DNA of 38,910 nucleotides from the NCBI GenBank assembly GCA_905478065.1, contig CAJQGZ010000049.1, positions 1-38,910 on the forward strand. Reading direction: 5' to 3'. Below, piece by piece: positions 8,529 through 16,433 of the stretch (positions are counted from its first letter, which is position 1; every line of letters starts with the position of its first letter). The translations under genes and the position numbers were made by a program. A model generated the notes under the pieces. The model was not told the origin of the DNA, searched no databases, and was given only the letters and a program-made list of their open reading frames with translations. This DNA is from an uncultured bacterium (GTDB lineage Bacteria > Fidelibacterota > Marinisomatia > Marinisomatales > UBA1611).

Positions 8529-11500
8529 ATGAATTCTAGCAAAATATATAAAGAATTATTGTTTTTAATAATTATCACTACATTTGCATTTTCTATTGAT
8601 AAGGTCTCAATAAAAGGAATTGTCAAAGGATCAAATGGAAAATTGATTAAGAAGGCTGAAATTAAGCTTTTGAATGCAAAAAAAGAAAAAGTCACAGTTG
8701 TGGAGACAGATAAGAAGGGAAAATTTGTTCTAGAAAATCTTGATGCAAAAAATTATTATCTCAATGTAATTAAAAAGAAAGAGTCTGGAGAAGTAATAAT
8801 TCGTGCTTGGCCTTCAGGAAATTTAGATATTGAGGACTTAGAAATAAAGTTATCCGAAAAAGGCACTAGAATAAAGACTTCTTTTGGTCCAGAACCAACT
8901 ATAAATAAAGAAGCTGCCACATTAATAAAAAATGATACTAAACAAAAAACAGAACAAAAACCTAAAAAAAGAAAAAAAATGCCAAAAAAGGCAGAAAAAG
9001 TATTTGTTAGTGGTAAAGTATTAAATAAAAAAGGTAAACCTGTTAAAAAAGCTGTTATAATTCTTATTGATGAAAATTATAACGCCGTTTCTGAAATAGA
9101 GACCAATAAAGAAGGTCTTTTTAAAATTGAAAATCTAAAACCAGCTAATTATACTCTCACAATTTCAAAGAAAAAGATGTTAGTAAAATTCAAATTAAAA
9201 TCATGGCCAAAGAATAATCAAAACATTGCAGACATTGATGTCACAATGACCAAAGAGAAACAAGAGGTAAGCACTTTAACATTTGGACCAGAACCACCTA
9301 TAGCAAATGCTGGTAAAGATCAAGAGAGTGCCTATGAAAAAACAATATTTATTGATGGAAGTCAGAGTTATAATCCAAATAATATTATTCAAAGTTATGA
9401 ATGGACTACCTTATCAGATAATTTCAAAATTGAAGATCCTTTTAATCCGATTTTTAATTTTTTAGGTCCAGCTATTGATGAGAATTATGAATTTTTACTA
9501 ACTGTTAAAGGTCCTGGAAACATCATTGATGACGATACTGTAAAAGTGAGCGTATATAATAAAAATTTTTTCCCAATTGCTATTGCAGGTGATGACCAAA
9601 CAATTGACATCGGAGACCCTATCATTTTAGATGGTTCAAAAAGTAATGATATTGATGGGGAAATTTTAAAATATACGTGGCGCCAGCTTTCAGGAACTCA
9701 AGCTACTTCAAAAATTTGGAGTCAAGCTGTTGTTAATGTAAAGGCGGCTGGAGCAACAATTGATACATTGGTTTTTGAATTAAAAGTAGATGACAAGTAT
9801 AATTCTGGACAAGATACTTTAAATGTTTACATTCTAGACATACCCGAGCCATTGATAATATTAACTAGTCGTTCAAGTGCTATAGAAAGCGTTGGAAAGG
9901 CAAAAATTTCTCTTGGCGTCTCAGCCAGATCAGGAAAAAACACATCAATATACGCTGTATCACATGATAGTACGGCTTCAGGAAATGGAAAAGACTATAC
10001 AAACATTAAAGAAATCATTTCCGTACCAGCAACAAAATCACGCATAACATTTCCATTAAATATAAATAATGATAATATAGATGAATATGATGAAACATTA
10101 ATAATCGACCTTATAGATTCGACTGTTACTAATGCTAACACCGGGGCATCAAGAAGACATATCTTAACAATTTTAGACGATGACCCTCCTCCTTTTGTGG
10201 AGTTTTTATCTACTAATACAACAATTTCGGAATCAATTGAAAAACACTATTTGATTTTAGCTCTTTCAAACCAAAGTGGGAAACAAGTATCAGTTAATTA
10301 TCAAGTTGAGTCTAATAGCAGCGCGATAAATGATCAGGATTTCAGACTAATAAATGGTACTATTTTTTTCCCTATAGGGATTACACGAGACACTTTAGAT
10401 ATTTCTATAATTAATGATACAATTGATGAACCATTGCAGGATATTATTATTTCTCTTTTAGACCCTGTTAACAGTACTCTCGGCGCTAAAGCTTCACATA
10501 GAGTTGTGATAAATGATGATGATCCAGCGCCTTATATCTACACAGTCAATGAAAGAGGCAGCGGTTTAGAGTCCGACAGCTCAAAATTCATCCGATATGC
10601 ATTGTCTACTCATTCAGAAAAAGAAGTGTCAGTAAAATATAGAGTAAGTTCCTACGGTACCACTTCAAAAAGAAATAAAGATTATATTCTAGAAAATGGA
10701 AAAATGATTATTCCTCCTGGAACGCCTGGAACCGGTACCATAAATTTCAAAGTCATTGATGATAAATTGGATGAATTCGATGAATTATTAATTGTAAATC
10801 TAATAGGGGAACCAGAAAATGCAAGCTTAGGGAATTCGACTAGGTATACATATACCATCATTGATAATGATGACCGCCCAACAATTGAATTTAGTGGTGA
10901 TGACCATGGAAATGATTTTATCTCATCAACAAAAATAAAAATGGGTAGTTCTTCATCTGGTATTATTGAGCTTGGCGGAGATGTAGATATTTTCAGATTT
11001 GACCTTAAATATCCAATAACTGTACTTACAAAATCTTTAGGTGAAACTGATATATATGCCGAAATATTTGATAATGCTGGACAGCTAATATCTTCAGATG
11101 ATAATAGTAGAGATAGTAATAATTTCATGATGAAGCTTCCACTACTACCTGGACCTCATTTTTTAAGAATAAAACATTATTCAGTTGATGGGACAGGTGA
11201 TTATGTAGTTACCTTAGAATCGTCCGAAATGTATGATAAGCAAGCTGATGATTTAATTTTAAATAAAACTAAATCATACTTTAATAAAGGACATATAATT
11301 TACATTGCCCATGAAAATAAACACCAGTCATATGAACTAGAAAGAATTCAAATAAATTCATATGAGTTTAACCTAGACTCAAAGAGATTTATAAAAATTC
11401 TCCTAAATGATTCTATAAATATTAACCCTTCAAAATGTTATGTTCCTAGTTATGGCCAATATGAAAACCTTGGAATTATACAAAAAAACTATATTTCAAA

Positions 11501-11948
11501 CCCTCTAGAAACTGAGAATCTCCCGAGGTATTTGCCACAAGAAAAGCTAGATAATTCTTTAGTATTTGGAACTGTGAGAGATTACAAAACACGTAAACCG
11601 ATTTTAGGTGCAGAAGTAAGAATCTATGGTTCGCAGACACCTAGGAATGGTGGAAGTCAAACTAGATTAATAAATCTAATCGATGGTGAAACTTGGGATG
11701 ATGGCAATAGGCTACCCACAAAAAGGTCACTTTATAAATCACCAACAATAAATAAATATCCAGAAGAAAAAGGGAGAAGGATTACAGGCATAAAAGGAAA
11801 ATTTGCGATAGCTGTTAAAGATACTGGCTTTTTAATGATTAAAGTAAATGCACCTACAAATAATTACAGGGTACAAGAGAAAAAAATTAAAATTCGTAAT
11901 AGGAAAGGTGATTTTTATGGAACTGATATATGGTTAATACCAAAATAA
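8529..11948 (+). CDS. Large secreted multidomain protein: carboxypeptidase-regulatory, PKD and Calx-beta domains
   Basis: 1139 residues with a signal peptide (KELLFLIIITTFAFSIDK). Order: two carboxypeptidase-regulatory-like domains (about 27-120 and 158-245), each ending in FGPEP and separated by a Lys/Pro linker; two PKD-like domains (about 256-345 and 348-440; GDPIILDGSKSNDIDGEI, YTWRQLSG); three Calx-beta domains (about 440-556, 557-670, 670-785), each closing with an acidic DDDP or DNDD calcium-type motif; a pre-peptidase-C-like domain (about 785-900; GDDHGNDF, GDVDIFRFDL); an unassigned part; and a third carboxypeptidase-regulatory-like domain (about 1015-1139). All are adhesive or structural Ig-like folds, with no catalytic site visible. 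Probably a cell-surface or secreted adhesion protein. No type IX secretion tail is recognisable. msrA overlaps its end by 19 bases. Confidence 0.88.
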   Translation: MNSSKIYKELLFLIIITTFAFSIDKVSIKGIVKGSNGKLIKKAEIKLLNAKKEKVTVVETDKKGKFVLENLDAKNYYLNVIKKKESGEVIIRAWPSGNLDIEDLEIKLSEKGTRIKTSFGPEPTINKEAATLIKNDTKQKTEQKPKKRKKMPKKAEKVFVSGKVLNKKGKPVKKAVIILIDENYNAVSEIETNKEGLFKIENLKPANYTLTISKKKMLVKFKLKSWPKNNQNIADIDVTMTKEKQEVSTLTFGPEPPIANAGKDQESAYEKTIFIDGSQSYNPNNIIQSYEWTTLSDNFKIEDPFNPIFNFLGPAIDENYEFLLTVKGPGNIIDDDTVKVSVYNKNFFPIAIAGDDQTIDIGDPIILDGSKSNDIDGEILKYTWRQLSGTQATSKIWSQAVVNVKAAGATIDTLVFELKVDDKYNSGQDTLNVYILDIPEPLIILTSRSSAIESVGKAKISLGVSARSGKNTSIYAVSHDSTASGNGKDYTNIKEIISVPATKSRITFPLNINNDNIDEYDETLIIDLIDSTVTNANTGASRRHILTILDDDPPPFVEFLSTNTTISESIEKHYLILALSNQSGKQVSVNYQVESNSSAINDQDFRLINGTIFFPIGITRDTLDISIINDTIDEPLQDIIISLLDPVNSTLGAKASHRVVINDDDPAPYIYTVNERGSGLESDSSKFIRYALSTHSEKEVSVKYRVSSYGTTSKRNKDYILENGKMIIPPGTPGTGTINFKVIDDKLDEFDELLIVNLIGEPENASLGNSTRYTYTIIDNDDRPTIEFSGDDHGNDFISSTKIKMGSSSSGIIELGGDVDIFRFDLKYPITVLTKSLGETDIYAEIFDNAGQLISSDDNSRDSNNFMMKLPLLPGPHFLRIKHYSVDGTGDYVVTLESSEMYDKQADDLILNKTKSYFNKGHIIYIAHENKHQSYELERIQINSYEFNLDSKRFIKILLNDSININPSKCYVPSYGQYENLGIIQKNYISNPLETENLPRYLPQEKLDNSLVFGTVRDYKTRKPILGAEVRIYGSQTPRNGGSQTRLINLIDGETWDDGNRLPTKRSLYKSPTINKYPEEKGRRITGIKGKFAIAVKDTGFLMIKVNAPTNNYRVQEKKIKIRNRKGDFYGTDIWLIPK

Positions 11949-12538
11949 ATTATTTTTTAATTATTACATTTATATTTTTTTCATTTATTAAAGGACAAAA
12001 AATGACTGAAACAGGATTAGCTACATTAGGGGGCGGTTGTTTTTGGTGTGTTGAAGCAGTATACCAAAGAATCGATGGCGTAATATCTGTAACACCAGGA
12101 TATGCTGGAGGTAAATCTAAAAGTACTACCTACAAAGAAATTTGCACCGGAAAAACTGGACATGCAGAAGTTGCTAAAATAGAATATGATAAAAAAATCA
12201 TTTCATACAAACAAATATTAAATATCTTCTGGCAAGCTCATGACCCAACGACTCTTAATAGACAAGGTAATGATACAGGCACCCAATACAGATCCGTAAT
12301 CTATTATCATAATGAGGAGCAGAAGAAGTTGGCTAACGAGTCAAAAATAGAAGCTGATAAATCAGGATATTGGAAAGATAAAATTGTCACAGAAATAGCA
12401 GAAATTTATAATTACTCCGATGCCGAAGATTATCATAATGACTATTATGAAAACAACCCTAATCAGCCTTACTGTGTTTTTGTAATAAAACCAAAACTAG
12501 ATAAACTTGTAGAAAAGGGAGTAATTAAGACTCAATAG
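11930..12538 (+). CDS. msrA: Peptide-methionine (S)-S-oxide reductase MsrA
   Basis: The catalytic motif GGGCFWC and conserved blocks (GVISVTPGYAGG, TGHAEVAKIEYD, FWQAHDPTTLNRQGNDTGTQYRS, YHNDYYENNPNQPYC) identify MsrA, which reduces methionine-S-sulfoxide in proteins. Two starts are possible in the same frame. The ATG at 11930 gives 202 residues with a convincing signal peptide (NYFLIITFIFFSFIKGQ), placing the enzyme outside the cytoplasm. The ATG at 12002 gives a normal 178-residue cytosolic enzyme and has the better ribosome binding site (AAAGGA, 11990-11995). The long form overlaps the preceding surface-protein gene by 19 bases. I keep the long form because the peptide matches other signal peptides here. 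Confidence 0.96.
   Translation: MVNTKINYFLIITFIFFSFIKGQKMTETGLATLGGGCFWCVEAVYQRIDGVISVTPGYAGGKSKSTTYKEICTGKTGHAEVAKIEYDKKIISYKQILNIFWQAHDPTTLNRQGNDTGTQYRSVIYYHNEEQKKLANESKIEADKSGYWKDKIVTEIAEIYNYSDAEDYHNDYYENNPNQPYCVFVIKPKLDKLVEKGVIKTQ
11990..11995 (+). promoter_or_regulatory. Ribosome binding site for an internal msrA start
   Basis: AAAGGA lies 6 bases before an in-frame ATG at 12002, inside the putative signal-peptide coding region. The spacing is optimal, so a second, cytoplasmic MsrA could be made from the same gene. Confidence 0.5.
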
Positions 12539-12641
12539 TTTCTAGTATAATTCTGCATAAAAAAATAGGATAACCATAAGGCTCGTTTTTAATAATATTG
12601 GTCTATAATTAAATATCCTGAAATATTCGATAAAAAATTAA

Positions 12642-13727
12642 TCAAGAATATCTATTTTCGAATTCTTGCATTGTTTCAATAAGGACTTCTACACCTTTTT
12701 GGGGCATAGCATTGTAAATTGAAGCTCTAAACCCACCTACAGATCGATGACCTTTTAAAGTTGTTAACCCTCTTGCAAGGCAAAAGTCTAAAAATACTTT
12801 ATCGTCAATTTTATTATTATCAAATATAAATGAAACATTCATTAAAGACCGGTCTTCTTCATTGATAGGGCTTTTAAATAAAGTATTTCTATTAATCTCT
12901 TCGTAAAGCAGACCTGCTTTCAGTTCATTAATATTAGCCATTGAATCCAAACCGCCTAGTTGCTTTAGCCATTTTAACGTTTCATTCACAACGCAAACTG
13001 AAAACACAGGTGGTGTATTAAACATAGAGTCCTTAGACGCATGTGTGCTGTAACTCATCATGGTGGGTATATCTCTATATTTTAGTTTTAAAAGGTCCGA
13101 TCTTATTATAACTAAGGTCACACCAGCCGGCCCGATATTTTTTTGAGCTCCTGCATAAATTAAACCAAATTTCGATATGTCTATTGTCTTTGATAATATA
13201 TCAGAACTCATGTCAGCTACTAATAATGTATTATCATTATTTATTTCCGGGAAATTTTTGTATTGTGTACCGTAGATAGTATTATTACTTGTAATGTGCA
13301 AATAAGAAGAACTTGAAGAAATTTGCACATCTTTAGGTATAAAAGAGTAAGTAGCCTCTTTACTACTACCTATTACATTGGCTTTACCAAATTTTTCGCA
13401 TTCTATAATCGCTTTTGCAGACCAAGAACCAGTGTCAATATAATCTGCTGAGCCTGCTAGAGGTAAAAGATTCATAGGAACCATCGAGAATTGTAATGAT
13501 GCACCACCTTGCAGCCAAAGAACACTATAATTTTTAGGAATATTTAAGAGCTCAATAATGTTATTTGTAGTTTCTTCAAATAAATCTACAACCGGAACGG
13601 AGCGATGGCTCATTTCTAATAGGCTCATTCCTGATTGTTTAAAGTTTTTTATCGATTCTATTGAAGAGCTTATAGCTTGTTCAGGTAAGCAGGCTGGTCC
13701 TGCACTAAAATTATATATTTTCTTCAA
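12642..13727 (-). CDS. serC: Phosphoserine aminotransferase
   Basis: 361 residues, the usual SerC length. The N-terminus YNFSAGPACLPEQ, the SVLWLQGGASLQFSMVPMNLL block, DTGSWSAKA and the PLP-lysine region IYAGAQKNIGPAGVT (Lys near residue 196) are diagnostic. It converts 3-phosphohydroxypyruvate and glutamate to phosphoserine in serine synthesis, in the cytoplasm. The start is TTG at 13727; no in-frame ATG or GTG lies nearby and the homologous N-terminus begins exactly here. No strong ribosome binding site is visible. A TTGACC hexamer on the minus strand (about 13789-13784) may be part of its promoter. It is convergent with msrA, 103 bases apart, with no clear hairpin terminator between. Confidence 0.97.
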   Translation of the reverse strand: MKKIYNFSAGPACLPEQAISSSIESIKNFKQSGMSLLEMSHRSVPVVDLFEETTNNIIELLNIPKNYSVLWLQGGASLQFSMVPMNLLPLAGSADYIDTGSWSAKAIIECEKFGKANVIGSSKEATYSFIPKDVQISSSSSYLHITSNNTIYGTQYKNFPEINNDNTLLVADMSSDILSKTIDISKFGLIYAGAQKNIGPAGVTLVIIRSDLLKLKYRDIPTMMSYSTHASKDSMFNTPPVFSVCVVNETLKWLKQLGGLDSMANINELKAGLLYEEINRNTLFKSPINEEDRSLMNVSFIFDNNKIDDKVFLDFCLARGLTTLKGHRSVGGFRASIYNAMPQKGVEVLIETMQEFENRYS

Positions 13728-13791
13728 ATTTCTAATAAATTGATAATATTATATCTAAAATTTGATAAAATCAGCACATTAGGTCAATAGC

Positions 13792-13858
13792 TACTACGCT
13801 CTATGTGCAAATAATGTTATCGACAATAATATTATTTTAAACTGATTAGAGCGTGGTA
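13792..13858. repeat. Long inverted repeat between serC and the sigma-factor operon
   Basis: TACTACGCTCTA (13792-13803) pairs with TAGAGCGTGGTA (13847-13858), 12 pairs with one G-T, across a 43-base AT-rich loop. It lies 15 bases after the end of the lipoprotein gene and 65 bases before serC, both on the minus strand. The arms are GC-richer than their surroundings. No T-run follows, so it is not a standard terminator; it could be an mRNA-end structure or a two-part operator. Confidence 0.45.
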
Positions 13859-13872
13859 ATATTAACTAAAAT

Positions 13873-14913
13873 CTAATTCTGCCTAGTTACTTTGTAAGGA
13901 ATCGACCAGGTAACGTTGTTATAATCACTACTTTCTACAAATATGGTAGCTAAATCAATAGTATTAAAAAAAGATCTAAATGTTCGTGAATCTCTACCAA
14001 ATCCAGGTCCATGCAAACGCCAAATAGCAGTATGGATATTATCATTTTCCACGCTATCAGATGCTACCCCTCTATCATTTAATTTACGTCTTCCTCGCTG
14101 GGAAGAGTTTCTACCAAAACGATGCATAACCCACTCACCTACACCCAAAGAATCAAGAGCATGTTCAGGACCAAAATTTTCAACATCGACTTTTATCATT
14201 ATTTGTTGAAACGCATTAAATGTAGGCAAGTTTTCTCTATCTAAATACAAATCGCCAGAATCATCTGAATTCATTGAAAACAGTAATTCTCTTTGATTAT
14301 ATGAACTCTCGCCATCATCATTTATTAAAGTTTCTATTGAAAAAATATTCAAAGAAGAAATAGATACTTTATTCCCCGAGCTACCAGTGATTGGAGTAAT
14401 AGCCGCTATTTTCCACCTATAACCATTAGGATTGCTATTATCAGACAATTTAAAGAATTTTACTTTTCTAGTCATTAAAGACTCAAAGTTTTTTGAGAAA
14501 CTCATAGAATCAATAATTTCTAAATTGGAAGTATCTTTTACCAAAACTCTAAAAATCCCATTTAAATTGTAACTAATCAATCCAATTGCAGTATCACCGT
14601 CAACATTAAACTCTACTGATCTTTCTCTACTAATTATTTGCCTACCAAACCGTATCCGATAACCCTCACCATACTTTAATGTATCTTCAGTAATTCTTGC
14701 CATGCCAATAGATTCAAGACCATTATCAAACTCTATATCAACTACACCTTGATCATCATAACCGTCAATTCCTACTGCTGTGTCCTCATCTAAGAGTCTC
14801 ATTAATTCGCTCTTATCATTTTCAGAATCATTTTTCAGATTTACGCAACCGTTAAAAATAACGGCAACAAATAGCAGAACATTTAATAGTTTAATAATTT
14901 TTTCTTTCTTCAT
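13873..14913 (-). CDS. Hypothetical lipoprotein
   Basis: 346 residues counted from the ATG at 14913, which overlaps the stop of the upstream Spy-like gene as TAATG; a TTG 9 bases further upstream is less likely. The N-terminus is a lipoprotein signal (KLLNVLLFVAVIFNGC), so the mature protein is lipid-anchored at that cysteine. The rest is mostly predicted beta structure with repeated units such as YGEGYRIRFGRQI and GDTAIGLISYNLNGIFRVLV; I do not recognise the family. As the last gene of the sigma/anti-sigma/Spy-like operon it is probably an envelope protein under the same stress control, but no specific function can be read from it. Confidence 0.75.
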   Translation of the reverse strand: MKKEKIIKLLNVLLFVAVIFNGCVNLKNDSENDKSELMRLLDEDTAVGIDGYDDQGVVDIEFDNGLESIGMARITEDTLKYGEGYRIRFGRQIISRERSVEFNVDGDTAIGLISYNLNGIFRVLVKDTSNLEIIDSMSFSKNFESLMTRKVKFFKLSDNSNPNGYRWKIAAITPITGSSGNKVSISSLNIFSIETLINDDGESSYNQRELLFSMNSDDSGDLYLDRENLPTFNAFQQIMIKVDVENFGPEHALDSLGVGEWVMHRFGRNSSQRGRRKLNDRGVASDSVENDNIHTAIWRLHGPGFGRDSRTFRSFFNTIDLATIFVESSDYNNVTWSIPYKVTRQN

Positions 14914-15452
14914 TATTTCCAAAATCCTCTTTTATTATTTTTTCTTTCATTACCAAATTTTCTTTTACCACCTCGAGAGCGTTTTTTATTTATACCGCCT
15001 TTTAGCTCGCGCAACATTTTATGTTTAAAAATTCCAAGTTTAGCCTGTTGCTTGGGATTAAGTATATCTCCAGATTTTATTAAAAAGTCTTCTTCCTTAT
15101 CAGCCATTTTTTTCCTAAAAGAAGAAGATTCTTTAATCATTTTTACAACTTCAGATTGCATCAGTTTTTTATTTTGAGAAATGCTTAGTTTAATTGACTT
15201 TGCCAATAAACGGTCTTTTTTTCTTAAAGTCTCTATCTCTTTTCGATGCTTTCGAAATCTAGGAAAAAACTTTTCTGCTTGCTCGACCTCTAAGTCAAGC
15301 TCGCTAGTCAACTTCCATATCATCATAGACTCCATCTCTTTTCTATTATCTAGATTAAAGGCAGAGTCAAGTTCAGTCTCAGCAACCTCTGCCCGTTGCG
15401 AGTAGGTGTCTTTTGCTAGACCAAATACTAAAATTAAAAATACTATTTTCAT
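14913..15452 (-). CDS. Spy/CpxP-like periplasmic protein
   Basis: 179 residues with a signal peptide (KIVFLILVFGLAKDTYSQ). The mature part is almost wholly helical and highly charged, with the pattern of the Spy/CpxP/ZraP group: a first helix block (MMIWKLTSELDLEVEQAEKF), long Lys/Glu helices, then LNPKQQAKL, a variant of the LTxxQ motif. The C-terminus is an unusual basic tail (Arg, Lys, Gly and Asn rich). Known relatives are periplasmic chaperones or metal/stress sensors. Here the gene follows an ECF sigma factor and a putative anti-sigma factor, an arrangement that suggests an envelope-stress sensor or chaperone. Eight bases separate it from the anti-sigma gene. Confidence 0.7.
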   Translation of the reverse strand: MKIVFLILVFGLAKDTYSQRAEVAETELDSAFNLDNRKEMESMMIWKLTSELDLEVEQAEKFFPRFRKHRKEIETLRKKDRLLAKSIKLSISQNKKLMQSEVVKMIKESSSFRKKMADKEEDFLIKSGDILNPKQQAKLGIFKHKMLRELKGGINKKRSRGGKRKFGNERKNNKRGFWK

Positions 15453-15460
15453 AAAGCCAT

Positions 15461-15853
15461 TTACCCTTCTACATCTTCAATTAAAAAACTATTGTAATAA
15501 ATCAATTCACTAATGCCAATATCAACTGTTTCTTCAATAAGAAACAGTCCGAAATCAATTTCATCTACCTCAACAAGAATATCGTTAATATTAAAAATCT
15601 CATTATCGAAGTCTTGATAATAGGAAACAATATTAAAGTTATCATAATGATAATTAGTGTCATCTAATTGAAGTGAAGTAATGAACGAAATTAGAGTCAC
15701 AAAAGCCAACCCTCTAATTCCGGACTGAAATCTTTTTTTTCTTAATGACTCAATTCTTTGTCTATTTCTTAATGATGATATAAAATTTGATGAATCTATT
15801 TTATTTATTTTAAAACTAGATAATTTTGAAAGTTTTTTTTCAAGACTATTCAT
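15461..15853 (-). CDS. Putative anti-sigma factor (single-pass membrane protein)
   Basis: 130 residues, not recognisable by family motif. The first 45 residues are basic (SLEKKLSKLSS, RNRQRIESLRKKRFQSG), followed by one hydrophobic segment (GLAFVTLISFITSLQL, about 47-62) and a strongly acidic C-terminal half (DDTNYHYDNF, EVDEIDFGLFLIEE). The basic side should face the cytoplasm. The start overlaps the end of the ECF sigma gene by 8 bases, the usual position of an anti-sigma factor, and this position is the main support. No zinc-binding HxxxCxxC motif is present, so it would be an atypical anti-sigma factor. Confidence 0.6.
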   Translation of the reverse strand: MNSLEKKLSKLSSFKINKIDSSNFISSLRNRQRIESLRKKRFQSGIRGLAFVTLISFITSLQLDDTNYHYDNFNIVSYYQDFDNEIFNINDILVEVDEIDFGLFLIEETVDIGISELIYYNSFLIEDVEG

Positions 15854-16370
15854 CGATCAGATCCTCTTTTAACTTTTTTAACGCATGATGAAAGTTAACT
15901 TTAGCTGTCCCTTCTTTCATGCCGGTAATATTTGATATTTCACGGAAAGACAACGAATTAGTTAGCCTTAAGATAACGACCTTTCTTTGCTTTTTTGGCA
16001 ACTTAGAAATAGACTCCCAAAGTTCCTTTCGCTCCCACTCAGCTTCATTTACTTGATCATACTCACCTCTGTCTGGTGCTTGGTCTAGATGTAATAAGTT
16101 CTTCCATTTATTTCTTGTAATCCATGAATTTGCGGTATTGGTGTTAATTCTGTATAGGTATGTGGAAAAATTTGAATCATGTCTAAATTTTTTAAGATTT
16201 TTATATAATTTCATAAAAACATCCTGTGCTAAATCTTCTGCTGCCATTTCATCTCTTGTAATTTTCATAAAAAAACCGAATACATTATTTAAATTATTTT
16301 GAATAAGTTTATTGAATGCTTTGTCATCACCATTTTGAAATTTTTCAATTAATTCGTTATCACTAAGCAT
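15846..16370 (-). CDS. ECF-type RNA polymerase sigma factor
   Basis: 174 residues with the two ECF regions. Region 2 includes AAEDLAQDVFMKLYKNLKKF and FSTYLYRINTNTANSW (core binding and -10 recognition). Region 4 includes LPKKQRKVVILRL and the helix-turn-helix SFREISNITGMKEGTAKVN (-35 recognition). No extra C-terminal domain is present. It is the first gene of a four-gene operon with a putative anti-sigma factor, a Spy/CpxP-like protein and a lipoprotein, which suggests control of an envelope response; ECF sigma factors usually drive their own operon. The 63 bases to the divergent helicase gene should contain its promoter, but I cannot assign the boxes. Confidence 0.95.
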   Translation of the reverse strand: MLSDNELIEKFQNGDDKAFNKLIQNNLNNVFGFFMKITRDEMAAEDLAQDVFMKLYKNLKKFRHDSNFSTYLYRINTNTANSWITRNKWKNLLHLDQAPDRGEYDQVNEAEWERKELWESISKLPKKQRKVVILRLTNSLSFREISNITGMKEGTAKVNFHHALKKLKEDLIDE

Positions 16371-16433
16371 ATCATTATTTAATTAGACCTATAAAGTTAG
16401 AAAAGGTTAAAAAATTAATTCATATTTTTCGAT

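Noticed and set aside
10682-11128. 148-codon open frame on the minus strand inside the Calx-beta gene
   Set aside because: It lies wholly within a well-supported domain region of the plus-strand gene and encodes a low-complexity Ser/Leu-rich sequence, typical of an antisense shadow.
12539-12641. Terminator between convergent msrA and serC
   Set aside because: Only a weak ATATTC/GAATAT pairing with a long loop is present; it is not convincing in such AT-rich DNA.
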